Positions 35,787 through 47,847 of a DNA stretch of 64,000 nucleotides are shown here, piece by piece. Every line of letters begins with the position of its first letter. Within the stretch, counting starts at the first letter, position 1. The stretch comes from Clonostachys chloroleuca (Eukaryota; Ascomycota; Sordariomycetes; Hypocreales; Bionectriaceae), in NCBI GenBank assembly GCA_037952775.1, contig JBANAY010000001.1, forward strand, positions 5,394,001 to 5,458,000. The letters run 5' to 3'. The notes beneath the pieces were generated by a model, which was not told the DNA's origin, did no database searches, and worked only from the letters and a program-made list of their open reading frames with translations. Position numbers and translations under genes: made by a program.

Positions 35787-37254
35787 CAATGACAAAGCAG
35801 TCCACAACTGAGCTTGGGTGCATACAAAATATATGTGCTCAGTTCCATCATGGGACAATGAAGGGTTATCAGCCAACAAATGTCAGGAAACTTGAAATAA
35901 CCTCAGAAAACAACCTGTAAGATGAAGTGCCCACCATTATGCCCACGCCTTTCTGACTGACTCTTTAAAGGGAAAGTTCAACACCCGGGGTTGCTCCAAT
36001 TTTGAACTTTGGTTTGCCATGATGACAGACACTCATGGTTGTGACGACTGTTGGTGGCACCTAAAAATAGGCCGCTGACAGGGGATAACTGGGCTAAGCG
36101 GACATGTTGCACAGGCGTGATTGTTACAGTGACCATCCAGCGTAGCCTCGTATTATGGTACACGCCTTCATCGACAAAGCGGCTTGGCTTAACAAACACG
36201 AGAGATTAGGCAACCGTTCGCCTAAGCAGGCAGACATTTATGTACCCCGCCAACACAAGACTTTTGTAAATAGAAACCAAATGCTGACTCAAGCCTGCCA
36301 ATTCATAAACGAAGACCATACTTCTGGCACATATGTGCCGTGGTCTACCTGACCAACCCTTTCTTCCGAATCAACTGCACTGGCCAGGCCATGCAAGCCA
36401 CCGGCCACCTTTTGTGGCTTTATGTAAAATGTGGCTGTGCTGAGGCCAGAGACCGGTGGCGCAACCCGGGGCTATTATTGCTTACCTACCCTAGAGCACC
36501 TTTCACCCTCGTAAGTGACGACATATCGGGAATTATTGGGCGAGCGAGCCCAAGTCGTAAGAGTTGCCTTCCGGAGATTCCTTTAATCTTAGCGAAATAC
36601 GTCAGGCTGAAGCTATTATCGTATTGGCAAGTAAATATTGGTATTGGGGACTGGTAGTTTTACTATGCATTTTTGTGTGATATTCATCAGAGAGCGCTCA
36701 AGTAGAAATGGCCTAAGCCTTAACCAGTTGTATTAAATGCTCCGCGACATGACCTGGTGAGCTCTAACTTTCTACTGAGTCAGATGCCTGTAGTCCCATC
36801 ACGCCTGTGCTCCCACAGACACAATGACGGTTGTATGGGAGGACGCGCAAATCACCTTACCCGTGCTTCTAAACTGGACAAGGCCGTTGTCCGCCTCCCT
36901 CCATGAATTATTTAAGCGCTTCTTGTTCACATGCATACCTCACTGGGGATTTGAGAATTCAGAAGAAAGCGGCTCAGTGCTGGAATTCAGGGTCCACTCG
37001 ACACCTACCATCTATAACTTTTTACAAGGCGTAAGACTGATACTGTGATTATCCAGGGCCTACAAAACCTAACCACAGAGTATTCCCTTCTTCGACTTTT
37101 ATATTCGATACGTATCTAAAAGTTTTCCAGGCTATCATTATCTTCATACACATACTTATACATTATCTTGCGGATGTAAGATCGTTCGAATCTCAATATA
37201 TTTAATAATCACGGTTATCGGCGTTGATTCAAACTATGGCATTCCGAATGACTA
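35787..37254. other. Intergenic, no recognised gene
   Basis: About 1.5 kb. Plus-strand frames at 36155-36352, 36340-36657 and 36824-37048 are short and unlike any family. Composition is ordinary, without the RIP bias. Confidence 0.5.
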
Positions 37255-39285
37255 TCACTCCCTAGTTCTGGTCTCATGTTTGACCTCTGTAACAGTGTCC
37301 ACCATCACATTGAGAGAGTCGTGATGTTTTGAATAGACCTGATGAAATGTTTTATGAGACCGTATCTTCAACAAGGCCTGGAGAATCCTTTCCACATCTT
37401 CAAGTCCATCCTGGATTAGATTCACCCGAAAAATCTGCAAAGTCTTTCGGTCCCTCGTATCTGGAATTCTACTCAACAATTGGTTCTCCAAATAAACCAG
37501 GTAGTCCCTCTTGTAACCTGAAGAGCCTGGCAAGTGTGAAGAAATGAAATCGGGAAAGCAATCCGTCACCGGAATACGCACTAGTATATCGTCAAGGCGA
37601 TCCATGTGAGTCAACATGAGCACTAGGCGGGTGTTCGCAAACCGGCGGTCCTCTGCAATGGAACCAAATAAGGTCAATTCTTCCGCCACGCGAACCACAT
37701 TCTCATCCTCACAAAGCACCTTTGAATAGGACGTCACATCAGCCGTGAAAAATGATCACCGAAGCATTCGGGAACGCATGAATCCATTTCCTCCGCTGTG
37801 ATCTATTACCGCCCACATCGCAGATCTGGAAGGATCGATAATTGTAGTGCAAAGGGATTTCGTGAACGCCTGTGGTCCTGACAAACGTCTGGAGGATATC
37901 CTGCGTGGTGGCACTATCAGCCAAGCTCGGGATTCGGTCTGCCAGCTGTTTGATATTGGCGGGTTGCGTACGGTACGACCAGTGAAATCCTTCCGGGAAA
38001 ACCTTGTCTTTCCAAAGGGAGAAGATGGCGGCTTTCACGTCTCGTAATTCGCAGCGCTCGTGATTGCGTAGAATCGCAATGTGAGGCTTTTTTAGGCCTG
38101 GGTATTGTAGGAGGGTACCATCTTCTTTCATAAAATCCAGCGCCATTAGAGTTTCATGAACCACATGTGCCCGTATAGTGTCTGCCCAGACGGCACGTTC
38201 CTCCTTGGTAGGTTCCTCATCAAGGAAAAATTGGATGCGTTCAAGTAATGTGGTCTTCGCAGATTGTGACGCCCCAAGTATCAATATTTTGTCCTCGGGC
38301 TTTCGTTCCACAAGATGGGCTTGTTTCTGAGGCGTGGACTTACGCCGCGAGCGCCATGGAGTAACCTCTAACCAGCTTCCAGGATGAAAACCTTGCCCGG
38401 ATCGCACTGCAGGAGAAACTTTCGAGCGTATAGGCAAGCGGCTATTGCTCCAATCACTATTTGTGGATTCGCCTGACTCTTCCTGGATGGGCCCTAACAG
38501 CGTTTCGGATATGTTCTCGAATGGTGCTTCCTCTGCATTGAATGAGCCATCTGGACGGCTAGCTTTGATTGCCTGTCTCAGATGTGATCTATGAGCAGTT
38601 TGATAAACCCTGGAGCCCAAAATGACAGCATCGAAGTCGAATTGAATGCTAAGAGCGTTTGTATTATCCGAATAAATACTGGTCCTATGGTCAGCGAGCC
38701 CTGCAATCGAGGTCGTGCAGTCTCTGGCTGATGCCAGTATTGCTTGGCTGTCGTTTTGCTCAACCTTGGACTTTTGCTCAGCCCACGTATTGCTAAAAGC
38801 TCGTTAGTTCAAGATTGGTGAGGTTCAATAGTCTGGGCGAGACTTGCCACTGTATAGCCTGAAGAAAGAGATTCAGCACGTTTACCTGTCGGTCGACCAT
38901 GTTTAAATAGACATCTATGTCCTTCTCGTTCCACATGTATTGTAACTTGTTCTGCGTATGAAAAGAGTCACAATCTGAACCTGCTTCAAACTTGTCAAGG
39001 TATTTTCCCAGGGCCATAATAAGAGGACAAAAACTGTCTAGCGAGGCCTCTATCTGCGAGGCCAGCTCAAGATACCGTGATTCATTGAGGAAAGCGGACG
39101 ATTTCCACTGAGTTAGTTGGCCAACTGATGCCTGGATAATGTAGAGCTGGCCAACCAAGGTGGTGATCTGGAAAGGCGCATTATGATAGCGGCTCCTGAG
39201 GTCGCTCAGTTTTCGAATGCTCTTCGCAACGACATCGCCGATGGACGACCGAACCGATCAAGCCAACAATTGAAATGGGATCCAT
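37255..39285 (-). pseudogene. G-protein alpha-like protein with extra helical N-terminal domain; two one-base frame changes
   Basis: ATG 39285 starts MDPISIVGLIGSVV, the amphipathic opening typical of N-terminal domains in fungal NLR-like proteins. After one extra base near 39244 it continues IGDVVAKSIRKLSDLRSRYH and a helical segment. An intron with a CTAAC branch and TTTTAG acceptor at 38793 leads to a linker, then a G-alpha-like domain: ILILGASQSAKTTLLERIQF, FVRTTGVHEIPL and ICDVGGNRSQRRKWIHAF. One extra base in a five-T run (37748-37752) separates this from VTSYSKVLCEDENVVRVAEE, FANTRLVLMLTHMDRLDD and VPVTDCFPDF-like sequence. Relative to canonical G-alpha the P-loop Gly is Ala (GASQSAKT), the catalytic Gln is Asn (DVGGN), and NKxD is THMD. 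Switch I RTTG is intact. Confidence 0.75.
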
Positions 39286-39842
39286 CACGGCTGGTGAACA
39301 AAATCATAGGTCGCAGTTGAATTCAGACCAGGAATCCTCCTGGGAGTATGCCTGAGATATGAAGAGTTTTCCTCATTCTCAGCTGTCAGCCCAAGGTGGC
39401 TGAGCGGGGTATAGGAACAGGCAAGGCGTTTAATATATTCCCTTTCCTCAATTATTTCCCTGACGGCAGTACACGGCTTAGATAAGCTCAGCATGCCATC
39501 AAATGCAACATGCTAAGCGCCATGTCTGGTCCTGTTGTTGTGGCGGTTTGTAATTCGCCAGTGCAGCAGCAACCATGAAGTGCATTAATCCGTCGACCCC
39601 CCCAAATCAAAAAAAAAAACTCGAGAGTTATCTAAGAATTGCACATGCTTAAACTTGTTCCCTTCTTCAAATCTAATATTCTTATAAGAATGATTCGCCC
39701 AACACGTATCTTACAAATTTCCCGACCATCAATTTCCTTCATCTGCTATGTTGTGTCCTTTCCACCCATATTCTCATTTGACTTGAGACAATCTTATCCC
39801 AACGTTCCAACACTATATGGCTTGCCATCCTGTACCAATTCT
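39286..39842. other. Intergenic between G-alpha-like and MFS genes
   Basis: A 69-codon minus-strand frame (39285-39494) precedes the G-alpha-like start but has no family resemblance and is more likely leader. A nine-A/ten-A tract lies near 39610. Confidence 0.45.
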
Positions 39843-41950
39843 CTATGTATGGTTGACTCTTGGGTTCTCTGATTTCGACAGTCTTCCCGGCCAGCTTGGA
39901 ATAAAAGCCCAGAGAAAGACCATCCCAAAAGCGGCAATCCCAAGAGCCCACCCACCGTGGAGGCCCTCGATATATGCGTTTCTCACTCCTTCAAGGTCTT
40001 GGCCCTGGTACGCACCCTTTATTCCTTCGGCGCCAGCTGCGAGAACGGCATGAGGATCAATACTAGGAACATAAATGGGGAGTTTCTGCAAAAGGAGGTT
40101 GTTTAGAATAGCATCAGAAACTGCTACGCCCCAGCCACCTGCAAGGAGCATGAAGACTGTAAGGCCAAGAATATAGTGTCAGTATGGGTCAGACGGCTCT
40201 TCGAGTGATAATTGAGCGCAGGAACTAACAGGAAACAGTGGCCACTGCGATCGATACATCTTCAGCGCGACTTGATACGGTGGCTACAAGGTTTGGAGTC
40301 TGCACCCCGAGGCCTGTACCGACTCCGTATAAGATCTGGTATCCAATAATGGGACCTAGGCCTGTGTTGCTATCGCAGGTGTAAATAAGGCCACAGGCGA
40401 TGGTAGAGATGAGCCCCGAGGCAATCAAGAACGGCTGGTAGAATTGAAGCTTGCCGATTGCGACTGATGCGACCATAGTAGAGACAGCTGAATTGTTTGG
40501 GATGTGATTAGCATGACAGTTGAGCACAGATAATTATGCGAGCAAACTTACCCGTGGATAATATAGATGGGATCATCTTGATACCGCTCTGTACAGGGGT
40601 ATCCCCTTGAATGGCTTGGAAGTAGATCGGAAGATTATACTGCAGCGCAATGTTTGCGGCGTTAAGACTATTTCCCATGTGAGTGAAATAGGCAAGAGTA
40701 TGGATCAGGAGAGACTTACAAGAAAATCAACCCAGAGCAACCGCCAATAGACCTCGTTCGTAGCAATCGGTAGACAATCAGAGCTCGATCACCTTGGAAC
40801 CACTCATTAATAGCGAAGAGAGCCAAGAGCACCACGAAACCGACTAGAAGTCCAATGACCTCGGAGGAGGTCCAAGGCTTTGCCACGCCGCCCCATTGCA
40901 CAGCGAGGAAGAAACAGAGGACACCCGAGAACATGAGAACAAGTCCTAGAGGATCGAAATTCTTGAAAACCTCATTCATGGGTACCTGATGGCTCAATTT
41001 ACCACGTGCTGGGGTTCTGAAGAAAACTGCCATGCAGCCCATGGTGATTCCACCGATGGGCAGATTGATATAAAAGCACCAGCGCCAGGACACGCCGGAG
41101 GTAAATGCACCACCAAGGAGAGGTCCCGCGACGCTTGCAACGGTGAAGACGGAGCCCATCAGACCTACCACTGTTGGCTGCACGCTGGGCGGCACGACGA
41201 ATGCTGATATGGTGTAGCCTCCTCCTGCAACGCCTGCGGCTCCGGCCCCCTGGATAGCACGCCCGATGATGAAGGCTGTGCTTGACGGGGCGAGGGCACA
41301 GACTAGGCTGCCAACTTCAAAGATAGCAATAGCCAAGATGTAAACAATTCGCAAGGAGAAGTACTTGTAGGCTTTACCCCATGCCGCAATGAATGTAGCC
41401 AATGTTAGGAAGAAGGCGCTGTGTAATATAAGTCGTGTTAGCGATGCTCAACAAGAATTCAGATACCTTGGATATTAATATAGACAGAAACAAAGGGACT
41501 TTAGGACCACAAGGTCATCCATGCCAACGGGTTTATCGAGCAAGTAGATGAGAGGGAGTTCAATGCATACCTTCCGTACCAACCAGCGTCGGCCATACTG
41601 TTGAATTCAGTCGTGATTTTCGGGATGGCAGTGCCCACGATGCTCTTTAATTAGGATTAGATTGATGGAAACCATTATTATGTTGGGAATTTTGGCTTAC
41701 CATGTCAAGAGCAAACTATAGCAGAGGGATTCTTAGTGATGAGCCATGGGTGTTAAGCCTTTGTACGACTTACCAAAAACGTGGATAGCATCAGACTCAA
41801 GACTACTATGCTGCGGACCAAGATAGAAGGGTAGACTATTTCCTCACCTCCCTGGGCTGGATCGTCTTTCTGGCTCGTCGTGGCATCGTCACTGCTTTGT
41901 TTCTCCCACTTCGCGGGATGGCTTAGTGCTGCGTCGTTGATGGTTTCCAT
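39843..41950 (-). CDS. MFS multidrug/toxin efflux transporter, 14-helix type
   Basis: Seven exons splice cleanly: 41950-41774, 41715-41701, 41644-41571, 41418-40720, 40667-40552, 40497-40230 and 40156-39843. The cytosolic N-terminus is charged. FALDM-SIVGTAIPKITTEFNS opens helix 1-2. GWYGSAFFLTLATF and RIVYILAIAIFEVGSLVCAL follow, then IIGRAIQGAGAAGVAGGGYT, and motif C-like GPLLGGAFTSGVSWRWCFYI-NLPIGG. Later come WRW, LNAANIALQYNLPIYFQAIQ and GVGTGLGVQTPNLVAT, with the last helix ending before SWPGRLSKS. This is the DHA2/14-TMS subfamily used for export of drugs and fungal metabolites at the plasma membrane. Exon 2 is only 15 bases (FALDM). The ATG coding METIND was chosen; the frame starts slightly upstream without an ATG. 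Confidence 0.93.
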
Positions 41951-42491
41951 CTCTGGCAATGAAAGAAGAAATCAAAAGACCAATAAAGTATCGAGTTAAT
42001 CTAAAGAAGAAAGGAGGGCTACAGCGATGGTGTATAGGAAAGTCTCTAAGATTTCTAGACAGAAACGGCGAGTCTTTATACACCAGCCCCAGCACAGGAA
42101 CCCCGATTAGGAATAACTTGTCTCATTGGCCAATTGTCCCCTGTGTACCCAAAGTTATTTCGTCCCAATTGGGAAAAACTTCTCTCATTGGTCCAACTGG
42201 GGGATAATCAAACGCTTGAAGAGTGGTTACTGCCATTCGATCCCTTCATCCTTATCAAGTTTTCAGTTATGGCGGCTGAGATTGGAGTCAAGCCAATTTG
42301 GGAGTTTCGGATTCGCGTGGAATGTATTGAGAATTACCTAACTAGCATTCTTTCGACAGGGAAATAGGACCTATGAAGAGGCAAACTGTCAAGTCACCCC
42401 AAACGGATGAACATTTTGGACTAAATTTTCTTGGGCATTGCTCACACTGCGTCTGACGCTTTCGAATCGCTAGGTAATACTAGCTGCAGCA
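41951..42491. other. Intergenic between MFS and kinase genes
   Basis: It contains several near-copies of ctcattggccaa / cccaattgggaaaa (42120-42210), giving small local inverted repeats around ccaattgg. No gene is recognised. Confidence 0.4.
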
Positions 42492-44945
42492 TCAGAGATG
42501 CCAGATGGTTGCCAAGTCATGGAAAGATCCCGTCACTATTTGTCGCGCGTCTGGTGAGAAAGTAACCGATGATACCTTCGTTTGACTAGGCAACATGCAT
42601 TTCTTGAACAACACGTTTCTGTGCATGTCCTTCTCCCATACGACAACCCCAACCTCTGGCTGTTGGAGGACTGTTGCCAGGAAGCTTCCATCAGGTGAAA
42701 ACGCAGCCACGATCGGTTCCTGACCGAATAGTTGCTGCATTTCCGCATATGGCCCGAGCTTGCTCTTGCGTAAGATAACAAATCTACCATCCTGGCTCTT
42801 CGCTGCTAATAGGCTGCCGTCTGTCGAGAAATTGATAGCCTCCCATGGTAGCTTCTGGTGACGCACAAACGGATTGCTGCCAACACGCTGCCAAATCATG
42901 GAAGTGGTGTTGTCAATGTATTGTGTAAACTGTCCTCCATCCGGAGATACTACAATCCAACTGATCCGATTTTCAAGCTTGAACCACGCCAAGCATTTCA
43001 GTTCGTTTCTGTCGGATAAGTAAAACGCGCGCATATGAAACTCATCTTTGTTATAGAAGCGGTTTATTCTATGGCCGCCTAGTATGAGGGTTGTCGAATC
43101 CTGCGAAAGGGCCCATGCATCCAAGTAGAGGTCGTCAATTCCCAATTGGTACTTGTGTTGGGATTCGTAATGCCCGTATTTCTTGTGCCACACTTCGAGT
43201 GACCGATCGCCGCGAGAATTGCGTGTCAATGCAACGATTCGCTGGTCAGTCACTGCCATACTTTCTATGAGCTGCCATTCGGGATTTCTGAGGGTGTCCA
43301 TTTCGTTGAACTGTCCATCTTCTCCCACAGTATAGATGTGAATCGCGTGTTCCATACATATGGCGAGAACTTCCCCGTCAGGGCTGTAAGCGGTGGAGAC
43401 CATCACACCGTCCTGTCCATCGCCTACCTTCAGAACTTGGACACGTGGGACCCTCTGATTCTCGGAGGTCTGTTGTGCAATAGTGGCATGAGGAGAGGAG
43501 CCGGCTTCCTTCTGCTGATGCTTAAAACCCTCGTCCAGGGGAGTCTTTTCATCATTCGGTGGCTCTGATCCGACACCAATCCAAGTAGTGGCTGAAACGT
43601 TTGCACTTTTGCCCATTCTTGTAGTGCTAGATCTGGACGTGCCCGAGACTTTGATAAACGATTCTGTTTTCTCATCGGCACCACTTGATATAGTTGGCCA
43701 CTCTGCCGAGGCCTCGACAGTCGGATCTTCGACTGCCACATTGAGCTCTTCCATCGGAGTCACCAGTTCCTCATGTAAATCTGTTGAGATAGATGAAGCT
43801 AGCTTTAGCCACGGGTGAGTCAAAGCTGTGGTCGCGCTTGGTCGTTGTTTTGGTGAGGCATGCATCGCGCTGCTAACAAATGCATTGCATTCTGCACTGA
43901 GAGATTCTTCGAAGGGAAACGCGAAACCTTGGACAACATAGGAATACAAGTCCCGCAGAGCACTAAATAGTATGCCCCCCGTGGCCATTCTAAATGCAAT
44001 GGCGCCGACTCCCCAGATGTCCACCGCAAGAGGGAAGAGCCGTTCGCTATAATCCGCCATGTCAGCTGGCGTGAAGAGTCCACGGACCTCGGGCGCCTGA
44101 TATGTCTCGGTCCCTACGCCCGTGCGCAGGACAGTTGTCTCGATCTGTTTAGTCGTACCAAAGTCGGAAATCTTCACCCACCAATTTGGGCCTGCATGTT
44201 GAACGAGGATATTCTGTCTTACTTGGTTAGCTTCTTGACTGTTTCAACCACTCCTCCAAGATCTCTCCGCGAACCGAACTGACATTTGGTTTCAAATCCC
44301 GATGAGCAAACTTATTCCTGTGCATGAAGTCAAGTCCCTCCAGGACCTGGAGAATTACCAAACTAGCCTCGGCCTCTGGAAGACGATTTTCTAAATATCT
44401 CGACAAATCGCCACGAGGAAGGTACTCCATGGTGATATAGAGATAATCCTGACTGTCGTACCACCCAAATGACTGAACAAAGCAATGTCGATACTATGAA
44501 AGGGTAAGCAAATATACGGCCTGGTGAGTGTGTAGACTGTAAGCACCAGCTGGTGAGAGAATTTCATGATGGCTGACAGTTCCCCTGACAGAGCCTTGGT
44601 AGAGACAGACATGGGACCAAAGTTCTTGTAGATTTGCTTTACGGCTCGAACTTGGCCAGCGCTAGGACCTGAAGTGCATCGCTCAAACCAGACGGTGCCA
44701 AATGTGCCGCGGCCGAGGGCTTTGGCACCGTCTCGCTCCCATTTCTCCTCGACTGCCCTCCGCCGTATGCCTCTGGCGGGATCCGAAATGTACTTGGTAT
44801 GAACAGTATACCCCGGTTGCATTGTGTATTGTAGCTCCCAATCGCGGACTAGATCTGATATCAAGTCCTCCATTTGACCAGGCTGGTTCTGTTGTGTAGG
44901 GTTTGAACTTTCATGTACGCTGAATAAAGTGACTCGAATGGCCAT
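42492..44945 (-). CDS. Ser/Thr protein kinase with C-terminal WD40-like propeller
   Basis: Three exons (44945-44547, 44493-44284, 44213-42492) give 776 residues in frame. The kinase is complete: Gly loop LGRGTFGTVWFE (about 77-88), catalytic Lys in AVK (K103), MEYLPRGDL hinge, FAHRDLKPN with D199, KISDFG (220-222), and APEVRG with VDIWGVGAIAFRMATGG. After a Ser/Thr-rich linker, the second half carries WD40-like blades: VSTAYSPDGEVLAI, ISWIVVSPDGGQFTQYID, IVAAFSPDGSFLATV, VSSVTFSPDARQIVTGSFHD, ending TIWHL. It is a probable active kinase with a protein-interaction propeller, similar in layout to fungal kinases in NLR-rich regions. The donor GTGCTT of intron 1 is weak but keeps the frame between FSHQL and YRHCFVQSFGWY. 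Confidence 0.9.
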
Positions 44946-45926
44946 ATGCTTATGTTCGTGTAGAGGCTTAGATTATGGGCGCGTATGTGCAGTGCCAGGT
45001 GGCTATGCTGCTGCACATCACGTGCAGGCGCCCAATTGGCGGAGAGTAAAGCCCCCTTTGAGGGATGCAAAGACCTCGTCATTGCACCTCATTTGCACTT
45101 TGTGGAAGCGTAGCACTCACACAATTCTGTTATGATTTAGGCCTCTTAGATCCAAGAGTCTGCTAGAAGGAGAGACCAGTAAAAGAACTTCTTGAGTCGA
45201 CTCCCGGGCCAAGAACGAGTAAAAAAGTTAAATACTCTCCCCCAGTTCTAATAGGTATGGACGAAGGATCGTTGTTATCAGAATGTCTTTCCACTGGAAA
45301 ACGTAGGTTATACCCGTGTACGCGGTGCAAATAGCGAATGTGGCTGGACCGCTTTGGCTGGGCCCCTAAAAGACGTCGCGTACTGAGTAGCCTCCTCTCT
45401 TAACGGGCCGTTTGAGATACCATCCTAGGATAATTAATGGGCGAGTGAGCTCCGAGTAGAAGTTCAACTTCGATTGGCGTTACACTTCTAGTACATTTAA
45501 ATATTCAAAAGCTCAGTACTTGTATTATCACGAGATGGACTGGTCCCATGCTTCCTCAATTGCCATAACCACAATTTCATGCCCAGCGCCAATAGATGCC
45601 CCGGAGTTCTCAATCTCCATGTTAGGTACATTTTTCGGAAATGAAAGGGTGGTTTTGAACAGGTGTTTTTATATTAAGACTGCTAGCTCCCATAGATGTT
45701 TAGAAGGCTCAGTATGCATATGGTGAATCCACGGAAAACAACACAGGATGCTCTGCATGTGCGTCTAGCTCTCAACAGCCAGCAACTGAGTAATTGCGTT
45801 TATACGCTGTAGTAGCCATGGATGATCTGATTCTTCCAAGACTGATATTCCACCCATGAAGAGTAGCCATAACAGAGGCCTCTTGTCCGGCTCGTTTTGT
45901 CCTCGATAGACAATGTCCCTTAAACG
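44946..45926. other. Intergenic, no recognised gene
   Basis: Divergent promoter side of the kinase gene and the 3' side of the next gene. Small plus-strand frames (44929-45135, 45520-45726) lack family resemblance. CACGTG lies near 45020. Confidence 0.45.
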
Positions 45927-47210
45927 CTAAGCAACGAGGTGATATTTTAGAAATCTTCTGCCTCCGGTTTGCAGGAATAGGGTGGTGAGAAAAGCGATCA
46001 GGCCAATTTGATATACCGAGTTCGGATAACTTTCCATGGGAGGACTACTCAACGAGTCAAATTGAACCAGACGGTATCCGACTGATACAATGATCTCTTG
46101 CAGATCATCCGGGTCAGCGTCACAGATGTCATCGTTATTGAACCAAAGCGCAAGACAATTGACATCTTGTATTATTTCCTTGAGATCCGGGCTTGCCTCT
46201 GCCAAACATGGGGTAGAGAAGACAGAGCTTCCGCCTACAGGGCAACATGTAGGCATGCCTAACTTCCTGGCAGCTTGGGGCATGCGATCCCGAAATGAAA
46301 AAACTGAGGTCCCGTAGTGAAGTGCAAAGTCAATGTCGGTTCTAATGAGTCTTAATAACAAGCTCGAAGCATTTGAAGATCTGTAGCGGAACTTACTTAG
46401 CTATTTTCAAAGCCAGAGTGCGGTCCTCTACCATGCAGAGGCCACCGCGCAGTTCCAACATCTTCTGCAGACCTCGTAGATGTATCTTTGCGCTAGCTTC
46501 GTCTTCTTTAAATATATCTCGTATGACGAGGAAATTGACCACTGCGAGGTTCGAGTTCGACAGAGCGTCTGGCGTATCAAGTTTCTCATTCACAAGGGCC
46601 ACAGCGTGGCCTAGATGGTATGCGGCTTCCCATGACACAGGCTCCCTGCCAAAAACAAAAGAGTTCAATATAGCCATTAAAGCAAGGGAGCAGTGGTAGG
46701 CTAGAAGATACTAGTTAGCGTTTGCTCGGTCCAAATAACCCGACAGGGAGACTGACAGGTTTGATCCAAAAACATCGTGCGAATCCAGTATGACTTGATG
46801 CGGTCCAGTGAGAGACAGAGCTTCAAGGGATACACAGCCATTATAACAGATGTGAAGTCTGCGTTGACTTGTAAGCTTTCTCTCTCCTTTGAATAGTATG
46901 GGGTAAAACACTGACATGTCTTGACCACCTCGAGACTCCAAGGCGCGAGTTCCATTGACAGAAGCGGAGGCAGCGACCGGCAGAGGAGGATCGAATCGGA
47001 TATATTGAGCAATCGATGCGACGACAACGCGATGTCTCGTCTGCCGTCATTTCCTTGCGAAGCTGACAGGCCAGTCCTGCCTCGAGCTGGTTTCAAACCA
47101 CGATGATGTGTCTTCCCGATGTTCTTCTCCCTCATCGCATGACTGCGGGCAGCCCTCTTCGTAGACCTATTCGACTTAGTGCTGTCAATGAAAATAAATC
47201 CTTTGCCCAT
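45927..47210 (-). CDS. Fungal-specific transcription factor domain protein without zinc cluster
   Basis: Exons 47210-46757, 46700-46397 and 46341-45927 (390 residues) are joined by GTCAGT...CTAG and GTAAGT...TTAG introns with a GCTAAC branch site in the first. The N-terminus MGKGFIFIDSTKSNRSTKRA and ARSHAMREKN is the basic opening of a fungal family that has the C-terminal regulatory domain of Zn2Cys6 factors but no cysteines. The middle reads KSYWIRTMFLDQ, YHCSLALMAILNS, EAAYHLGHAVALVNEKL and LQKMLELRGGLCMVE, typical of that domain. Function is unknown; it is probably a nuclear co-regulator. Its 5' end faces a 1.1 kb region with a GTT-rich microsatellite. Confidence 0.85.
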
Positions 47211-47561
47211 ATTTCCCGCTGGCTCTCAACGTAGATCTCGAATCGTCGTTGAAAAAATGTTTTGACTGGACGTAAATGATCCAACATGGGGCTGGGCTCG
47301 GAGAGTCGGAGTCAAGCCTGTCAAATGTTCAATTTAGGGGCTTTCAACAGCAGCTAAACACTATCTATTCGTCTTTGGCCTCCCCGGTCTTAACGACACG
47401 TGGAGTTTCTCCCGCCCGCCACGGAGAGGCAGACGAAGTGGGCGGGATAAGAATATTTATAAGAGATACTGTAATAATGAAGAAGCACACACGTCACAAG
47501 TCGGCTAAAGATGCTGTTAATAAAGGATATGATAACGATACTCACGAAAGACGGCGCCAAT

Positions 47562-47786
47562 TCACCCCCGACACCAACCTCTCCAATCGAAGCCGCGAAA
47601 GCAGCACTTGGTGTCAGGCACCCTCTCTTCCAATTGGCGAGCAGCGTCATTCGCCCTCGCCTCCAACTCCTCCACCAGGCGGACCAAGGCCCGTCGGTGT
47701 CTCCTCCTCTCCCGGTCATCACTCGCCGAAGCGAAGTCGTCAATTGCGGCCATGATGGCCGCCACCAGCTCTGCTGTGGTCGTCAT
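47562..47786 (-). CDS. Hypothetical small charged protein, doubtful
   Basis: ATG 47786 opens 74 codons: MTTTAELVAAIMAAIDDFAS, then a strongly charged helix rich in Arg/Glu (DDRERRRHRRALVRLVEELE; ARANDAARQLEE). The heptad-like pattern suggests a coiled coil. The last 20 residues look unlike the rest, so a 3' intron after RQLEERVPDT is possible. It lies just downstream of a CAA/CAC microsatellite that would read as a Thr/Pro tract if the protein started further upstream. No family is recognised. Confidence 0.3.
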   Translation of the reverse strand: MTTTAELVAAIMAAIDDFASASDDRERRRHRRALVRLVEELEARANDAARQLEERVPDTKCCFRGFDWRGWCRG

Positions 47787-47790
47787 CGTC

Positions 47791-47847
47791 GTTGTTGTTG
47801 GTGTTGGTGTTGGTGTTGTTGTGGTTGCTGTTGTTGGAGTGAAAAGG
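47791..47847. repeat. GTT/GGTGTT microsatellite
   Basis: About 57 bases of gttgttgttggtgttggtgtt-type trinucleotide and hexanucleotide repeats with a few substitutions near the right end. They are placed immediately upstream of a doubtful small minus-strand gene. Confidence 0.85.

Noticed and set aside
39285..39494. 69-codon frame upstream of the G-alpha-like start
   Set aside because: Ends at the ATG of the G-alpha-like gene, has no family resemblance, and is more likely leader sequence.
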